Source: Mesoplasma lactucae ATCC 49193 (lineage in GTDB: Bacteria > Bacillota_I > Bacilli_A > Mycoplasmatales > Mycoplasmataceae). From it: a stretch of DNA of 64,000 nt. The position numbers were made by a program, and so were the translations under genes. Location: NCBI RefSeq assembly GCF_002441935.1, contig NZ_CP023668.1, positions 496,001 to 560,000 on the forward strand, given 5' to 3'. Below, piece after piece: positions 44,473 to 54,485 of the stretch. How positions within the stretch are numbered: position 1 is the first letter of the stretch; each line of letters starts with the position of its first letter. Under the pieces are notes generated by a model. That model searched no databases and was not told the origin of the DNA. It saw only the letters and a program-made list of their open reading frames with translations.

Positions 44473-45902
44473 TAATATGCTCTTCCAAAGTAAGCTTTAA
44501 TCGTTGTTTTCATTCCACAATTAAAGCAAGGTTCTTCACTATGATCATATTCAAATGGAATACAACGTGAATTTGTTGAAGTACGTTTTTTAACTTCTTC
44601 TTCACACTCAACTCTTCCACAGAAAGGAACTAAGTATAAACCTGGTTTTGTGTTAATTCCTTTTTCGTATTCATCAATAGTTTTAGCTTCAAAAGTATGA
44701 GTAGCTAAATTATTTTTAGCGCGAGTAAATAATCTTTCATCATAATTTGTGATCTCTTTAGTTACAAAATCAACAACTTCATCAAGCTTAACTTGAGTTT
44801 TTTCTTGATTATCACGAGCAGAAATTGTTACAACTCCGTTTTGTAAATCACGAGGTCCAACTTCAATACGTAACGGAATCCCTTTAATTTCTGCTTCAGA
44901 AATTTTGAATCCAAATGATTTATCAGAATCATCAATTTTTACTCTGAAAGTATCCATTAAATCTTGTTTTAGTTTTTTAGAAACTTCAACAATTTGTTCA
45001 TCATCGTTTTTAATTTGAATAATTTGAACTTGAGTTGGAGCAACTTTACTTGGTAAAACTAATCCTTGATCATCTGAGTGAGTCATGATTAAAGCCCCAA
45101 TTAATCTAGTTGTTACTCCTCAACTAGTTCCGTATGGATGTTCAACTCCACTTTCTTTGTTTTGGAAGTTAATATCATAAACTTTAGAGAAGTTATCTCC
45201 TAAATAATGAGAAGTTCCAGATTGTAAAGCTTGTCCATCATACATTAATGATTCAATAGTATAAGTTTCTTTAGCACCATTAAAACGTTCTTTTTCAGTT
45301 TTAATTCCAGGCACAACAGGTAATAGTAAGTATTCGTTTGCAAATTTTGTATAAACATCTAACATGGTTCTTGCAAATTCTTGTGCTTCTTGTGGAGTTG
45401 AATGCATTGTATGTCCTTCTTGTCATAAGAACTCAGAAGTTCTTAAGAAAGGACGAGTGTTTTTTTCTCATCTCATAACATTAACTCATTGGTTATTTTT
45501 AATTGGTAAGTCACGATATGATTGAATATTATTTTTAAAGTATTGTGAAAATAAAACTTCACTAGTGGGGCGAATGTATAAATCTTCATCTAATTGTTTA
45601 TCTCCAACTTTAGTAACAGTTAATACTTCTGGAGCAAAACCTTCAATATGGTCTTTTTCTTTTTGAAATAAAGAAGCTGGAATTAATAATGGTAGATAAA
45701 CATTTTCTACATCTAATTTCTTAAATTCTTTATCTAAGTTTTGCATAATTAATTCTCAAATTCCAAAACCATATGGTTTGAAAATCATAGTTCCTTTAAC
45801 TGGTCCATATTCAATTAAGTTTGCTTGAGTAACGACATCTGTATATCATTTTGAAAAGTCATCGTCTCTTGAAGTCATTCTATTTAATTTATTATTAGCC
45901 AT
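44472..45902 (-). CDS. proS: prolyl-tRNA synthetase, archaeal/eukaryotic-like short type
   Basis: Class II synthetase, 476 residues. It lacks the large INS domain of typical bacterial ProRS and has the extra C-terminal zinc-type domain with Cys pairs (CGRVECEEE, CFNCG) and the terminal Tyr of ...KAYFGRAY. Motif 2 is seen in [24 protein letters not shown] (about 135-158). This form is usual in mollicutes. Its start overlaps the end of the preceding unknown gene by 8 bp. Confidence 0.96.
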
Positions 45903-46542
45903 TGTCTTTCTCCTTAGTTTCTTCTCTCGGTTGAGTGATTGTAATTGTGTCTTCTCTCTTTTTGGGACTTCTTCTTTTTAAACGCTTTATTTCAGCATTA
46001 TTCCCATAATAGACATCAATATCAAGATCTGCCATTTTAACCATTTGTTCAATATTTTTTAACGGTTTTTCACGTCTAATCATAATTCAAGCAATTGATT
46101 CTGCTGGAATTGTTTCATGAACACTTACTAACTTTAATGAAGAATCATAAACTCAATCATTAACAGTTTGTTCTGCTAATTTTAAAGGATCAATTCCAAT
46201 TACACAAAGGTTTTCTAACTTAACATGCGCATCTGTTGCTCATTTTCAAAAATAAGCTCTTGAAGAATTATCTAATTCTAAATCAACTGATTCATCATGT
46301 TGCAGATAAGATCAAACATAATAAGTTTCATCCTTACTTAAATTGATGTTTTTTAATTGTGTAATTCCATTTTCAATAATGTTTAAAATGTTGCGATAGT
46401 CAGTATAAAAAAGAAAAAACGAAACATCTTTTTTTTGTGCTAGTTTTAATATTTTTTTCTTTTCACTTTTGTTCATTAAGAACAACGAATTGAAAAAGTC
46501 TTCGTAGACCAAAGAGTTTGGGTTTCTTTTTTTCTTTTTCAT
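45895..46542 (-). CDS. hypothetical protein, possible DarT/DUF4433-like fold, 215 aa
   Basis: 215 residues from ATG 46542 (AAAGGA upstream). The segment FYTDYRNILNIIENGI (about 47-62) is like the start of ADP-ribosyltransferases of the DarT/DUF4433 type (HxTxxxNLxxIlxxGi). It is followed by SSRAYFWKW (about 95) and, toward the end, IPAESIAWIMIRRE. The catalytic Glu cannot be assigned. The C-terminal 40 residues are Lys/Arg/Glu-rich. It overlaps proS by 8 bp. No antitoxin-like macrodomain gene is adjacent. The fold suggestion is weak; function unknown. Confidence 0.6.
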
Positions 46543-46561
46543 ACGACCAATCCTTTCTATA

Positions 46562-46589
46562 ATTATAATAGAAATAAAAGTCCGGACAA
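46562..46589 (-). promoter_or_regulatory. promoter of the 46542 gene and proS unit
   Basis: TTGTCC (46584-46589), 16 bp, TATAAT (46562-46567), 20 bp upstream of the ATG. Confidence 0.65.
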
Positions 46590-46601
46590 AAGAAGTCGGG
46601 T

Positions 46602-46638
46602 TTAAAAATAAAAAATGATTGTATTCCTACAATCATTT
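46602..46638 (-). terminator. terminator of tRNA-Ser(GCT)
   Basis: AAATGATTGTA/TACAATCATTT hairpin followed by TTTATTTTT. Confidence 0.85.
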
Positions 46639-46660
46639 AACACTTTCCTTTATAAAATGG

Positions 46661-46748
46661 CGGGTTGAGAGAGATTCGAACTCTCGCGCCGGAAACCCGA
46701 CCTAACACCTTAGCAGGGTGCCCTCTTCGGCCTCTTGAGTATCAACCC
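46661..46748 (-). tRNA. tRNA-Ser(GCT)
   Basis: 88 nt with a long variable arm, acceptor GGGTTGA/TCAACCC, anticodon loop CTGCTAA, CCA encoded at 46660-46658. Reads AGC/AGU. Confidence 0.96.
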
Positions 46749-46765
46749 ATAAAAAGTACTTTATC

Positions 46766-46794
46766 ATTATACACAAATTGTATTTATAAAGTAA
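46766..46794 (-). promoter_or_regulatory. promoter of tRNA-Ser(GCT)
   Basis: TTACTT (46789-46794), 17 bp, TATAAT (46766-46771). Confidence 0.6.
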
Positions 46795-46813
46795 CATTTA
46801 TTTAACCTAAGAC

Positions 46814-47389
46814 TTAGATAAAGTTCTTTAAATAAGTTGGTTTTAAAAGTTCTGGATTTTCAATTAATTCAAATTTTGGTTTTAAAGCTAAATAATTAGC
46901 ACTAAAGTCTAAATCTTGATAATCTTTAACAACTTGATAACTACTTCAAGCTTCATTATTTAAATATTCTTTATCTAAATCTTCAATTGAAATTAGTTGT
47001 TCTTGAACTTGAGGTTCAGCATTATCATAAATACCTAAATAATATTTCTTCCCTCTTGCATCAAGCAAAGAGATTTTTTTATTCATTCCAGCTTGATATA
47101 GTAAAGAATTAATTACATAAACATTATATTTAACATTTAAGGTTTTTAAAGTTTTAACCATTGTTAAACCAACACGTTCTCCAGTATAACTACCAGGTCC
47201 TGTTGTGACATAAAGATTAGTAATATCATGAATAGTTAAGTTATTCTTTTTTAACATTTCTTGTAAGTTAGGAATAAAAACATCAGAAACTTTTTTAGTA
47301 TCTTTTAAAACAAATTGATCAATGATTTTATTATCTTTTTCTAAGATTAAAATTAAGTTTCAATTTGAAGTATCAATAAATAAATTCAT
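46814..47389 (-). CDS. tsaB: tRNA t6A biosynthesis protein TsaB
   Basis: TsaB pairs with TsaD to install threonylcarbamoyl-adenosine at A37 of ANN-decoding tRNAs. 191 residues; ASKHA-fold start MNLFIDTSNWNLIL and the conserved VTTGPGSYTGERVGL near 62-76. It begins three bases after tsaE, and the pair is in the same operon as the RhaD-like gene. Confidence 0.92.
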
Positions 47390-47392
47390 TTC

Positions 47393-47812
47393 TTAATCTC
47401 TGCTTTCTATTGTTACTAAACGAGTAGTATCTCCTGTTTTTGTAATATTAATTTTATAATTTTTGTAATTATCATAATCAAAATCAACATTGTCATATCA
47501 TTCAATAATATTAAAATCTTGTTCTGGAGTTTCTAAGTATAGATATAAGTCATCGTTTTTTGTTAAACGATAAGCATCCATATGATTAATATTTAACGAT
47601 CCATTATCATATTGGTTCATGATAACAAAGGTTGGTGAAGTTACACTTTCTTCAACACCAAGTTCTTTTAATAAAGATTTAGTTAAAGTGGTTTTCCCAG
47701 CTCCTAAATATCCACTCATTAAAAAGAACACTCCGGGTTTTGCTAACTTCACTAATTCTTTTGCTAATTTTTTTGTATCTTCTAAACTAGCTAGTTCTAC
47801 TTCTTTACGCAT
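47393..47812 (-). CDS. tsaE: tRNA t6A biosynthesis ATPase TsaE
   Basis: P-loop protein acting with TsaB/TsaD. 139 residues; Walker A GYLGAGKTTLTKSL near 34-47, SPTFVIMNQY near 61 and HMDAYRL near 79. ATG 47812 has AAAGG nine bases upstream and overlaps the end of the preceding gene by 8 bp. The longer in-frame reading up to 47926 is the Lys-rich tail of that gene in another frame. Confidence 0.92.
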
Positions 47813-48752
47813 TTTTATCAGCCTTTGGTTTTTTAGTTGCTGGTTTTGTAGCTGGTTTAGTTGTTTTTTCTTTGATTGTTTTTGGCTTAACAACTCTTGG
47901 TTTAGCAGTAGTTTGGACTTCACCATGAGCTAAAACATCAGGATTCATTTTTAAATTAAATAAGTTCCCAACTTTTTTAAAGTAGTCTGCTTTGATTGGT
48001 AAAGGTTTTCCTTCTTCAAACATTAAAGCAGTTTGTCCAGCACGGTCAAATGCCATTGCTAATCCTAAAAGAACATCTCAGTTTTTAGCAGCTAAATAAG
48101 AACCTTGATGTTTAATCATTAAAACATCATATTTCTTAAAGCTGTTCTCACAAGCATCTCAAAGTTCTTCTGAAGGATCTAACATATCATCAACTAACCC
48201 GATTCCAGCTGGTGTAAATCTTGCTAAATCTGGATATCCATTTCACATTGTATATGCAAATTCAGTTTCTGTTTGATCATGTAAATTATAAGTATATTCT
48301 TGTGAGTAAGAAGTTGAAACATAAGCAGTAGCTCTATGTAAAGGATCTCTTGATAAAGCTGCATTATGAATTGCTAAGTGTTGTTCTAATCTTCTTGTTG
48401 GTTTTGTTCCGTATAAACCTCACATTAATTGGTAAGCTTTACCATCTGGAGTAATTTTAATAATTCCACAGAACTTGTGAGTTTTCGAACCAACTAAAGC
48501 AATTTGTCTTGTTGGAATTCCATCTGCCGTTACTAAAATGTAACGGTTTTTTAAGTTTGGATATTCATGTTTTAATGGATAAACTCTTGGATTATATTCA
48601 TCTAAAAAATAAGATTCTAAACTTGCTTCATCAATAATTAAGGTTTGACTTGAATTATCTCCAGGAATTCAATTAGCTCCAGCAAATGTTGTTGCCACAT
48701 CTGCTAAATATCTAATTAAACTTGCCTTACTAATACCACTATTTAATTTCAT
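47805..48752 (-). CDS. RhaD-like class II aldolase homolog lacking zinc ligands, 315 aa
   Basis: Residues 1-270 align in order with rhamnulose-1-phosphate aldolase (ILVTADGIPTRQIAL; GIIKITPDGKAYQLMWGL; RLEQHLAIHNA; LDPSEELWDACENSFKKYDVLMIKHQGSYLA). The paired zinc His motif (CHATN in RhaD) is replaced by YVSTSYS and the catalytic Glu by Arg; only the KHQG His remains. The C-terminal 40 residues are a Lys/Pro/Ala/Thr-rich tail. It may be non-catalytic. AAAGGAG precedes ATG 48752; it overlaps tsaE by 8 bp. Confidence 0.8.
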
Positions 48753-48833
48753 TAACTTTCTCCTTTAATAAATAACTATAAAGATTTTAACATTAAGAAT
48801 TAACATTTAATATCAATCACCTTATAGACATAA

Positions 48834-48862
48834 AAAAACTAGATTTCAAGAATCTAGTTTTT
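48834..48862 (-). terminator. terminator of mgtA
   Basis: AAAACTAGATT/AATCTAGTTTT inverted repeat with T-run, starting four bases after the mgtA stop. Confidence 0.88.
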
Positions 48863-48865
48863 TGA

Positions 48866-51694
48866 TTATAGTCATACTTTGAATATTTTTTTGTAGATAA
48901 CCTTGACGAGTTGTGCCAAGAGCATGTACGCAACAAGGATTGCAAAGATTACTCCAACAAATGATGCTGCTGGTGGTTCCATTGCTAATGCGTTTGCAAT
49001 TGGTTTTGTATATCCAATTAAGAATCCTAATCCAATTACAAGTACAGTTGTAAGATTCAATGGTCAAGTTGCTCTTGATTGAATGAACGGAATTTTTTCA
49101 GTTCTTAATACTTGAACAACAATTGCTTGAGTCATTAATCCTTCCATGAATCATCCGGCGTTGAAAGTTCTTACAGCATCACAACTTGTTTCTGGTGTTG
49201 CAAGTGTGATTCCTGCTGAAGCTCTTCAATCATTGTAGTCTCCAATTAATCCATAGCCATATCCTAAAATAGCAAAAGTTGCTACGTCGAAGATCGAGCT
49301 GACCGGACCGTTAACTAACGCGAACGGCACAATTTCCTTGGCTCGCCATTTCTGCGGCGTCTTAATAAATGATTCATCAACATCATCTTCTGCAATTGCA
49401 AATTGTGACATATCATAAATTAAGTTTTGGAATAAGATTTGAACTGGTTGCATTGGTAAGAATGGTAATCAAGCACTGGCGATAATCATTGATAAAGTAT
49501 TACCAAAGTTTGATGCAGTTGTAATCTTGATATATTTCAAGATGTTCCCAAAGATTGTTCTCCCTTGTACAATTCCTTTTTCTAAAACCAATAATGATTT
49601 TTCTAAAAGAATAATATCAGAAGCATCCTTAGCAATATCAGTAGCATTGGCAACTGAAATCGCAACGTCACTTTGTCTTAAAACAGGAGCATCGTTAATT
49701 CCGTCTCCCATGTATCCAACAGTGTGTCCGTTTTCTTTTAAGACTTGTAAAATCTTAACTTTTTGAAGTGGATTTAACTTAACAAAGATATTGTTTTCTT
49801 CAACAATTCTTTTTAGTTCATATTCACTGGCACTTTCAATAACATCTCCAGTAACTAAACCTTTAATGTCTAAGTTAACCATCTTACATACCGCGCGAGT
49901 AACTTGTTCGTTATCTCCAGTTAAGATTTTCATATCTACTCCATATTTCTTAAGTAGTTTAATCATCTTAGCAGTTGATGGTTTTGGTGTATCTTGGAAA
50001 GTTGCAAATCCAACGAAAATTAAATCTTTTTCATCAGCAGGAGTAAAGTTCTTTTTCTTGTCGTCAACAGGTTTAACTGCAACTCCTAAAACACGTTTTC
50101 CTTGATTATTCATAGCTTCATAATAAGCAGAAATTTGTTTTTCCACGGTCTTAGTTTTATTAACAACTTTTCCTTGGTAATAAACTTTATTACATGATTC
50201 TAAAACTTCTTCCATACTTCCCTTAGTAACCATCATTGTTCCTTCACCTTTAATGTCAGCAACAATTGTTAATTTACGACGGTTAAAGTCAAAAGGAATT
50301 TCATCAACTTTTTTAATTTCGTTGTGAGTATTAAAGTTGTAATTATGTGATTTTACATAATCAATAACAGCAACATCCATTGGACTCTTTAATCCAGTTT
50401 GGAAATAAGAATTTATGTATAGATATTTTAATAATTTTTCATCTGATTTTTTATCAACCGTTTGATAATCAATCAAATCAATTTTGTCGTTAGTTAGAGT
50501 TCCAGTTTTATCTGTAGCTAGAATATCAATAGCTCCCAATGCTTGAATCGCATCAAGTTCTTTAACAACAACTTTTTGTTTAGCCATTTTTGTAGCACCA
50601 TTTGCTAAGTTTGTAGTAACAATTAATGGCAACATTTCTGGTGTTAATCCTACGGCTACGGCTACGGCGAAGAACACAGCTTTTAATCAAGCGTGTGAAT
50701 CTCCAGTTCTAGCGTATCCGACTCCACCGTTAATAAGATAAACAATGGGAACCATAATTAGCATAAAGACAATTAAAACTCTAGTTACAGATTTAACTCC
50801 TTTTTGGAAGCCACCTTCTGGACGTTTGTCTGAAATTGCTTTACTAATTGCAGCAAAGTAAGTATTTGTTCCTGTAGCTACAACTAGAGCTATAGCACTA
50901 CCAGAAACTACACTAGTACCTGTGTAACAAATATTTTGTAAATCTAAAATATTGTTTTCTGCAGGTGAGGTTGCATGTTTTTCAACTGGTAAAGATTCAC
51001 CAGTTAAAGAAGATTGGTTAATAAATAAGTCAGTTGACATAACGATTCTGACATCAGCTGGAACCATGTCTCCACTTGATAAATAAATTAAATCCCCTGG
51101 TACTAGGTCTTTAACATCCATTTCTTCTCCAAGTTTTACTAATGCTAATTGATCATTTTTATCAACAGTAGAAAAATCTTGTTTATCATCATTCTTACGA
51201 CGAATGATATTAGTTGTACTCTCAACAATCGAAGAAATCTTTTTTGTTGAATAGTAAGTTCTTATAGTTTGAATATAAGAGATAGTTCCTGAAATAATTA
51301 CCATTAGTAAAACTAAAATGGCTCCAATTAAATCAAATTTATCTCCTAATCCATCAAAAGCAAATGAATCACTAAAATAAGAAAAGAAGTTATAGATTGA
51401 AATTAAAATTAAGATGATATTAAATGGTCCAAAATAATTTTTTACAAATTCTCTTCATCAGTGGAAGTGTTGTTTGTCAATTTCGTTTTTACCGTACTTT
51501 TCTTCACGTTCTTCGTATTGTTCGTTTGTTAAACCAAACTCATTTAGATCAAAATGTTCTAATAATTGAGTTTGATCCATTTGCGAAATATTTTTTAGTT
51601 CAGCTTCATTACTAAAACGTGTTTTTCCACTACCCTTTTTTGTCTTGGGTGTTTTAGCGGGAGTTCGCTTTTCTGTTCTTTTTTGTTTGAACAT
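48866..51694 (-). CDS. mgtA: magnesium-transporting P-type ATPase
   Basis: P3B-type Mg2+ importer of 942 residues. N-terminal basic cytosolic region, TGES loop (LTGESLPVEK near 215), phosphorylation motif DKTGTLTN near 370, KGSMEEVLE in the nucleotide-binding domain, TGDNEQVT and MGDGINDAP near 640 in the P-domain. About ten membrane helices, with AVGLTPEMLPLIV in M4 typical of MgtA/B. It ends with a UGA-Trp followed by Leu. AAAGGAG precedes ATG 51694. A leader with a small upstream ORF and two hairpins precedes it. Bases 49280-49360 have unusually GC-rich codons. Confidence 0.96.
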
Positions 51695-51707
51695 TGGTTT
51701 TGCTCCT

Positions 51708-51752
51708 TTCGATTTTATTAATAATTAAAATCGAAATAGTGCAATAAGTTAT
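51708..51752 (-). promoter_or_regulatory. hairpins in the mgtA leader
   Basis: Stem A: TTTCGATTTTA/TAAAATCGAAA (51708-51718 with 51726-51736), immediately beside the mgtA Shine-Dalgarno. Stem B: 51734-51752 pairs with 51808-51826 inside the upstream ORF (two helices of 8 and 9 bp). The arms share bases 51734-51736, so A and B compete at their junction. Confidence 0.6.
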
Positions 51753-51792
51753 TTTATTAACTTTAGTTGTCTATAAAGTCTAAAAGATTATT

Positions 51793-51888
51793 TTATTTGG
51801 AAATAAGATAACTTATGACACTATTTGATTTCTGATGATTGTGACTCGAATCAGGTGTATCACTTGATAGTAAAATTCCTTCAGTCAT
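51793..51888 (-). CDS. 31-aa upstream ORF in the mgtA leader
   Basis: ATG 51888 to TAA 51793-51795 with AAAGGGATG upstream. The peptide is polar and His/Ser/Asn-rich, with a DTPDSSHNH stretch and no membrane segment. The second half of the ORF forms one arm of leader stem B, so a ribosome on it would prevent that stem. A leader peptide controlling Mg2+ transport is known for Salmonella mgtA (MgtL); this peptide is not similar in sequence. Its regulatory role is inference. Confidence 0.5.
   Translation of the reverse strand: MTEGILLSSDTPDSSHNHQKSNSVISYLISK
51810..51826 (-). repeat. inverted-repeat arm shared by the mgtA upstream ORF
   Basis: ATAGTG and ATAAGTTAT segments here repeat in inverted form at 51734-51750; see the mgtA leader hairpins. 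Confidence 0.5.
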
Positions 51889-52082
51889 AAATTATCATCC
51901 CTTTCCATTTTTTAACTACTTAATATTTTATCATTATTAGATATTTAATAGTTTGTAAATTAAATTCTTTATTATATTGCTAAATCATTTATTTAAAAGA
52001 TTGCATTGTTTAACTACATTTTTATATAACTTCAACACATTTAGAGTTGTATCTATGAGAAAATATTAAAAATCTAAACACT

Positions 52083-52108
52083 AATAAGTTTCTAGAAACT
52101 TATTTTAA
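52083..52108 (+). other. terminator-like hairpin in the ABC transporter leader
   Basis: AATAAGTTTC/GAAACTTATT hairpin followed by TTAATTT, about 25 bp before the ATP-binding gene and upstream of its Shine-Dalgarno. It could act as an attenuator. The bases 51900-52080 before it show no gene. Confidence 0.45.
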
Positions 52109-52130
52109 TTTATAAAGAAAGGATTATTAA

Positions 52131-52865
52131 ATGTTAGAAATAAAAAATATAAAGAAAGGCTTCAAAAATCAAGAAGTTTTAAAAGGCATAAACACAGATT
52201 TTAAAGAGGGAAATGTTTATGGTTTGCTTGGTAACAATGGAGTTGGAAAAACCACCCTATTAAAAATCATCTTTAATGAACTTGATGCTGATGGTGGAGA
52301 AATTGTTTACAACAATATTGCTCAAAAAGATATCAACTACAAAGATTGATATTACTTTACAGAAACAAATGACTTACCATTAGATGTTTCAACTTATCAA
52401 TTTTTAAAGACTAATTCTCTTTTAATGGGTTTATCCGATGAAGAATTCAAAAAGAGATTAAATGATGCTCAAGAAATTATTCCAATTAACTTTAAGTTAA
52501 AACAAAAGATGAAAAAGCTTTCTTCAGGACAAAAGAAAATGGTTTGTTGTCTTTCGGTTTTAATCGCAAAACCAAAAGTTGTTTTCCTAGATGAACCAAC
52601 TGCTAATGTCGATCAAGAAAATAAAGAAATTATTAAAGATTTAATTAAAGCATTAAAAAGTGAAGACAGAATCATTGTTATTATTACTCACTTAATTGAA
52701 GAAATTGAAGATGTCTTAACTAATGTTGTCATTATTGATGATGGAGTTGTTAAAATCGATCAACCATTGAAAAAGAAAAGTGCTTCAGTTATCTTTGATG
52801 AAAATATAGAACAAAGAGATAAAACAAATGAAAATGAAATTTTAGGAGACTACTTAAATGAATAA
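52131..52865 (+). CDS. ABC transporter ATP-binding protein
   Basis: 244 residues; Walker A GNNGVGKT at 34-41, signature LSSGQ near 130, Walker B VVFLDEPTA near 148 and the His switch THLIEE near 180. Short single ATPase of the type that pairs with ABC-2 exporters. AAAGGA precedes ATG 52131. The following permease overlaps by 8 bp. Substrate unknown. Confidence 0.92.
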
Positions 52866-54432
52866 AGTTAACAAGAATCAAACGCTGGAATTAACAAAAA
52901 CAAGGTTTGAAGAACTTCGTTTTAAAAAGAAATACTTCATTCTATACGGAATTATTGGAGGATTAATTTTACTTTTCAGTGTTGGAATTGGCGTAATTTC
53001 TCTAGTAAATGACTTCATGGCGCAATTACAGATGTATGATCAAATCTTAATGATTGCTTCTGCTCTATCAATTGGTATTTATACGGTAGTAATCAGTGTC
53101 TGATTATTTAGAGGAGAAAAAGATAATAACATTATTAAAAATGAACAACACTATGGTTATAAATCACGTGCTATCTTTTTATCAAGGTTAATTGAATTAA
53201 TAACTTGAATTGCTTTAATATTATTAACTGTCATAATTTTTAACCTAATTATTACTGCAAGTTTTAATGGCTTTAATGGCGTAATGTTATATCAATACTT
53301 AATCAGCGCTTTAGGTTGATATGCAATTACAGCAGTAATGGGTGCTGGTTTAACAGTATTGTTTGCAACTTTTGCAAATGTACTTTGGACTTCATTAGTA
53401 GGTACTCTATTAATCGTTTTAACTTTAATATTACCTATGGCTGGTGGGTTTGGAAGTTTTGACGCTGGAAAAAATGCTTATGACAAAAAAAGTAACTTAC
53501 CAGATTCTTATAATTCAATACTTTTAGTAAATAGAATAAGTAATATCGCTACTGCCGATAAAGAAACTAAAATTTTAGAACAATGAGAAGACTTTGCAGG
53601 TAAAACAAATCAAGGTTGAGGACCAGATAATGGAAATTGGACAAACTATACATTCGGTTGAAACGAAAAAGATTGAGACCAAACAAAATTTGAAAAAGAA
53701 TATAAGTTATACTCAGAATTCGACAACTTGTTTAAAAACAATAAAAATGATTTTGCAGATATTCATTATTCGGATATTAGTGGTTTTGCTGGGTATAAAT
53801 CATATGCAAATGAACCTCTTAATAAACTACTTACAAAGCTTTTAAAATATGACTTAAAAGATTACAAACCATTAGTCCAAGCTTTAAAAGACAATTACAC
53901 TCCAGATGATTATTCTGGTATTGAATTGTTAATTCCTAGTTATAAAAGCGGATATGGAGACGATGATACAAATTGAGAACAAAAAGCAGAAGATAGTGGA
54001 GCAAACAGTGCTGCACAAGTTATGTTTTATCAATTTCTTGTTACTGGACTAAATGAATCAGCAAGTTATATCAACCGTTGAAATTACGAAATTAAAGATC
54101 CATTTGATTTCCAAAATATTGCTAAAAAGATAGCAAAGAAAGCTATTTATAACCCATTAACTCAATTTAACTTAATGTTCTTTGGAGTTGATTGTAAACA
54201 CGGTATTAAAACTAACTACGCAAACCAAAACTCTTATATTTATATGAGTTTAGCAATGTATAAATTAGATAAAACACCTAATCCAACTGACAAAGATCAC
54301 TATACTGGTTGATATGATATTCAACCAAAAAGAGTTGTCAAAGTTGAAGGTTTATACGTAGGATATTTTGTTTTAAACGCTTTACTAATTTTCGCTTCAT
54401 ACTGAATCTTTAGAAAACAAATTAAAAAATAA
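52858..54432 (+). CDS. ABC transporter permease with large external loop
   Basis: 524 residues. Membrane helices lie near 28-50, 63-82, 102-124, 140-160 and 168-190, then about 295 polar residues rich in Trp, Tyr, Asn and Asp (about 195-490, presumably outside the cell), then a last helix near 495-515 ending FRKQIKK. It overlaps the ATP-binding gene by 8 bp. Export of a peptide or lipid is possible but not shown by the sequence. Many Trp codons are UGA. Confidence 0.82.
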
Positions 54433-54442
54433 AATTAAATAA

Positions 54443-54472
54443 CAAAAAAAGGAATCGCAAGATTCCTTTTTC
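54443..54472. terminator. bidirectional terminator, ABC unit and gpmI
   Basis: AAAAGGAATC/GATTCCTTTT with A- and T-runs on both sides, between the convergent permease and gpmI genes. Confidence 0.88.
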
Positions 54473-54485
54473 ATTTACTCATTTA

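Noticed and set aside
47813-47926. N-terminal extension of tsaE rich in Lys, Leu and Gln
   Set aside because: It is the alternate frame of the Lys/Pro/Ala tail of the preceding gene; the start at 47812 has its own ribosome site and matches family length.
48846-49067. Second ORF overlapping the 3' end of mgtA in another frame
   Set aside because: Shadow of the membrane-helix codons of mgtA; Cys-rich composition is an artefact of the shifted frame.
51695-51960. M-box (ykoK) Mg2+ riboswitch before mgtA
   Set aside because: I could not find the conserved M-box core; the leader instead has a small ORF and two simple stems.
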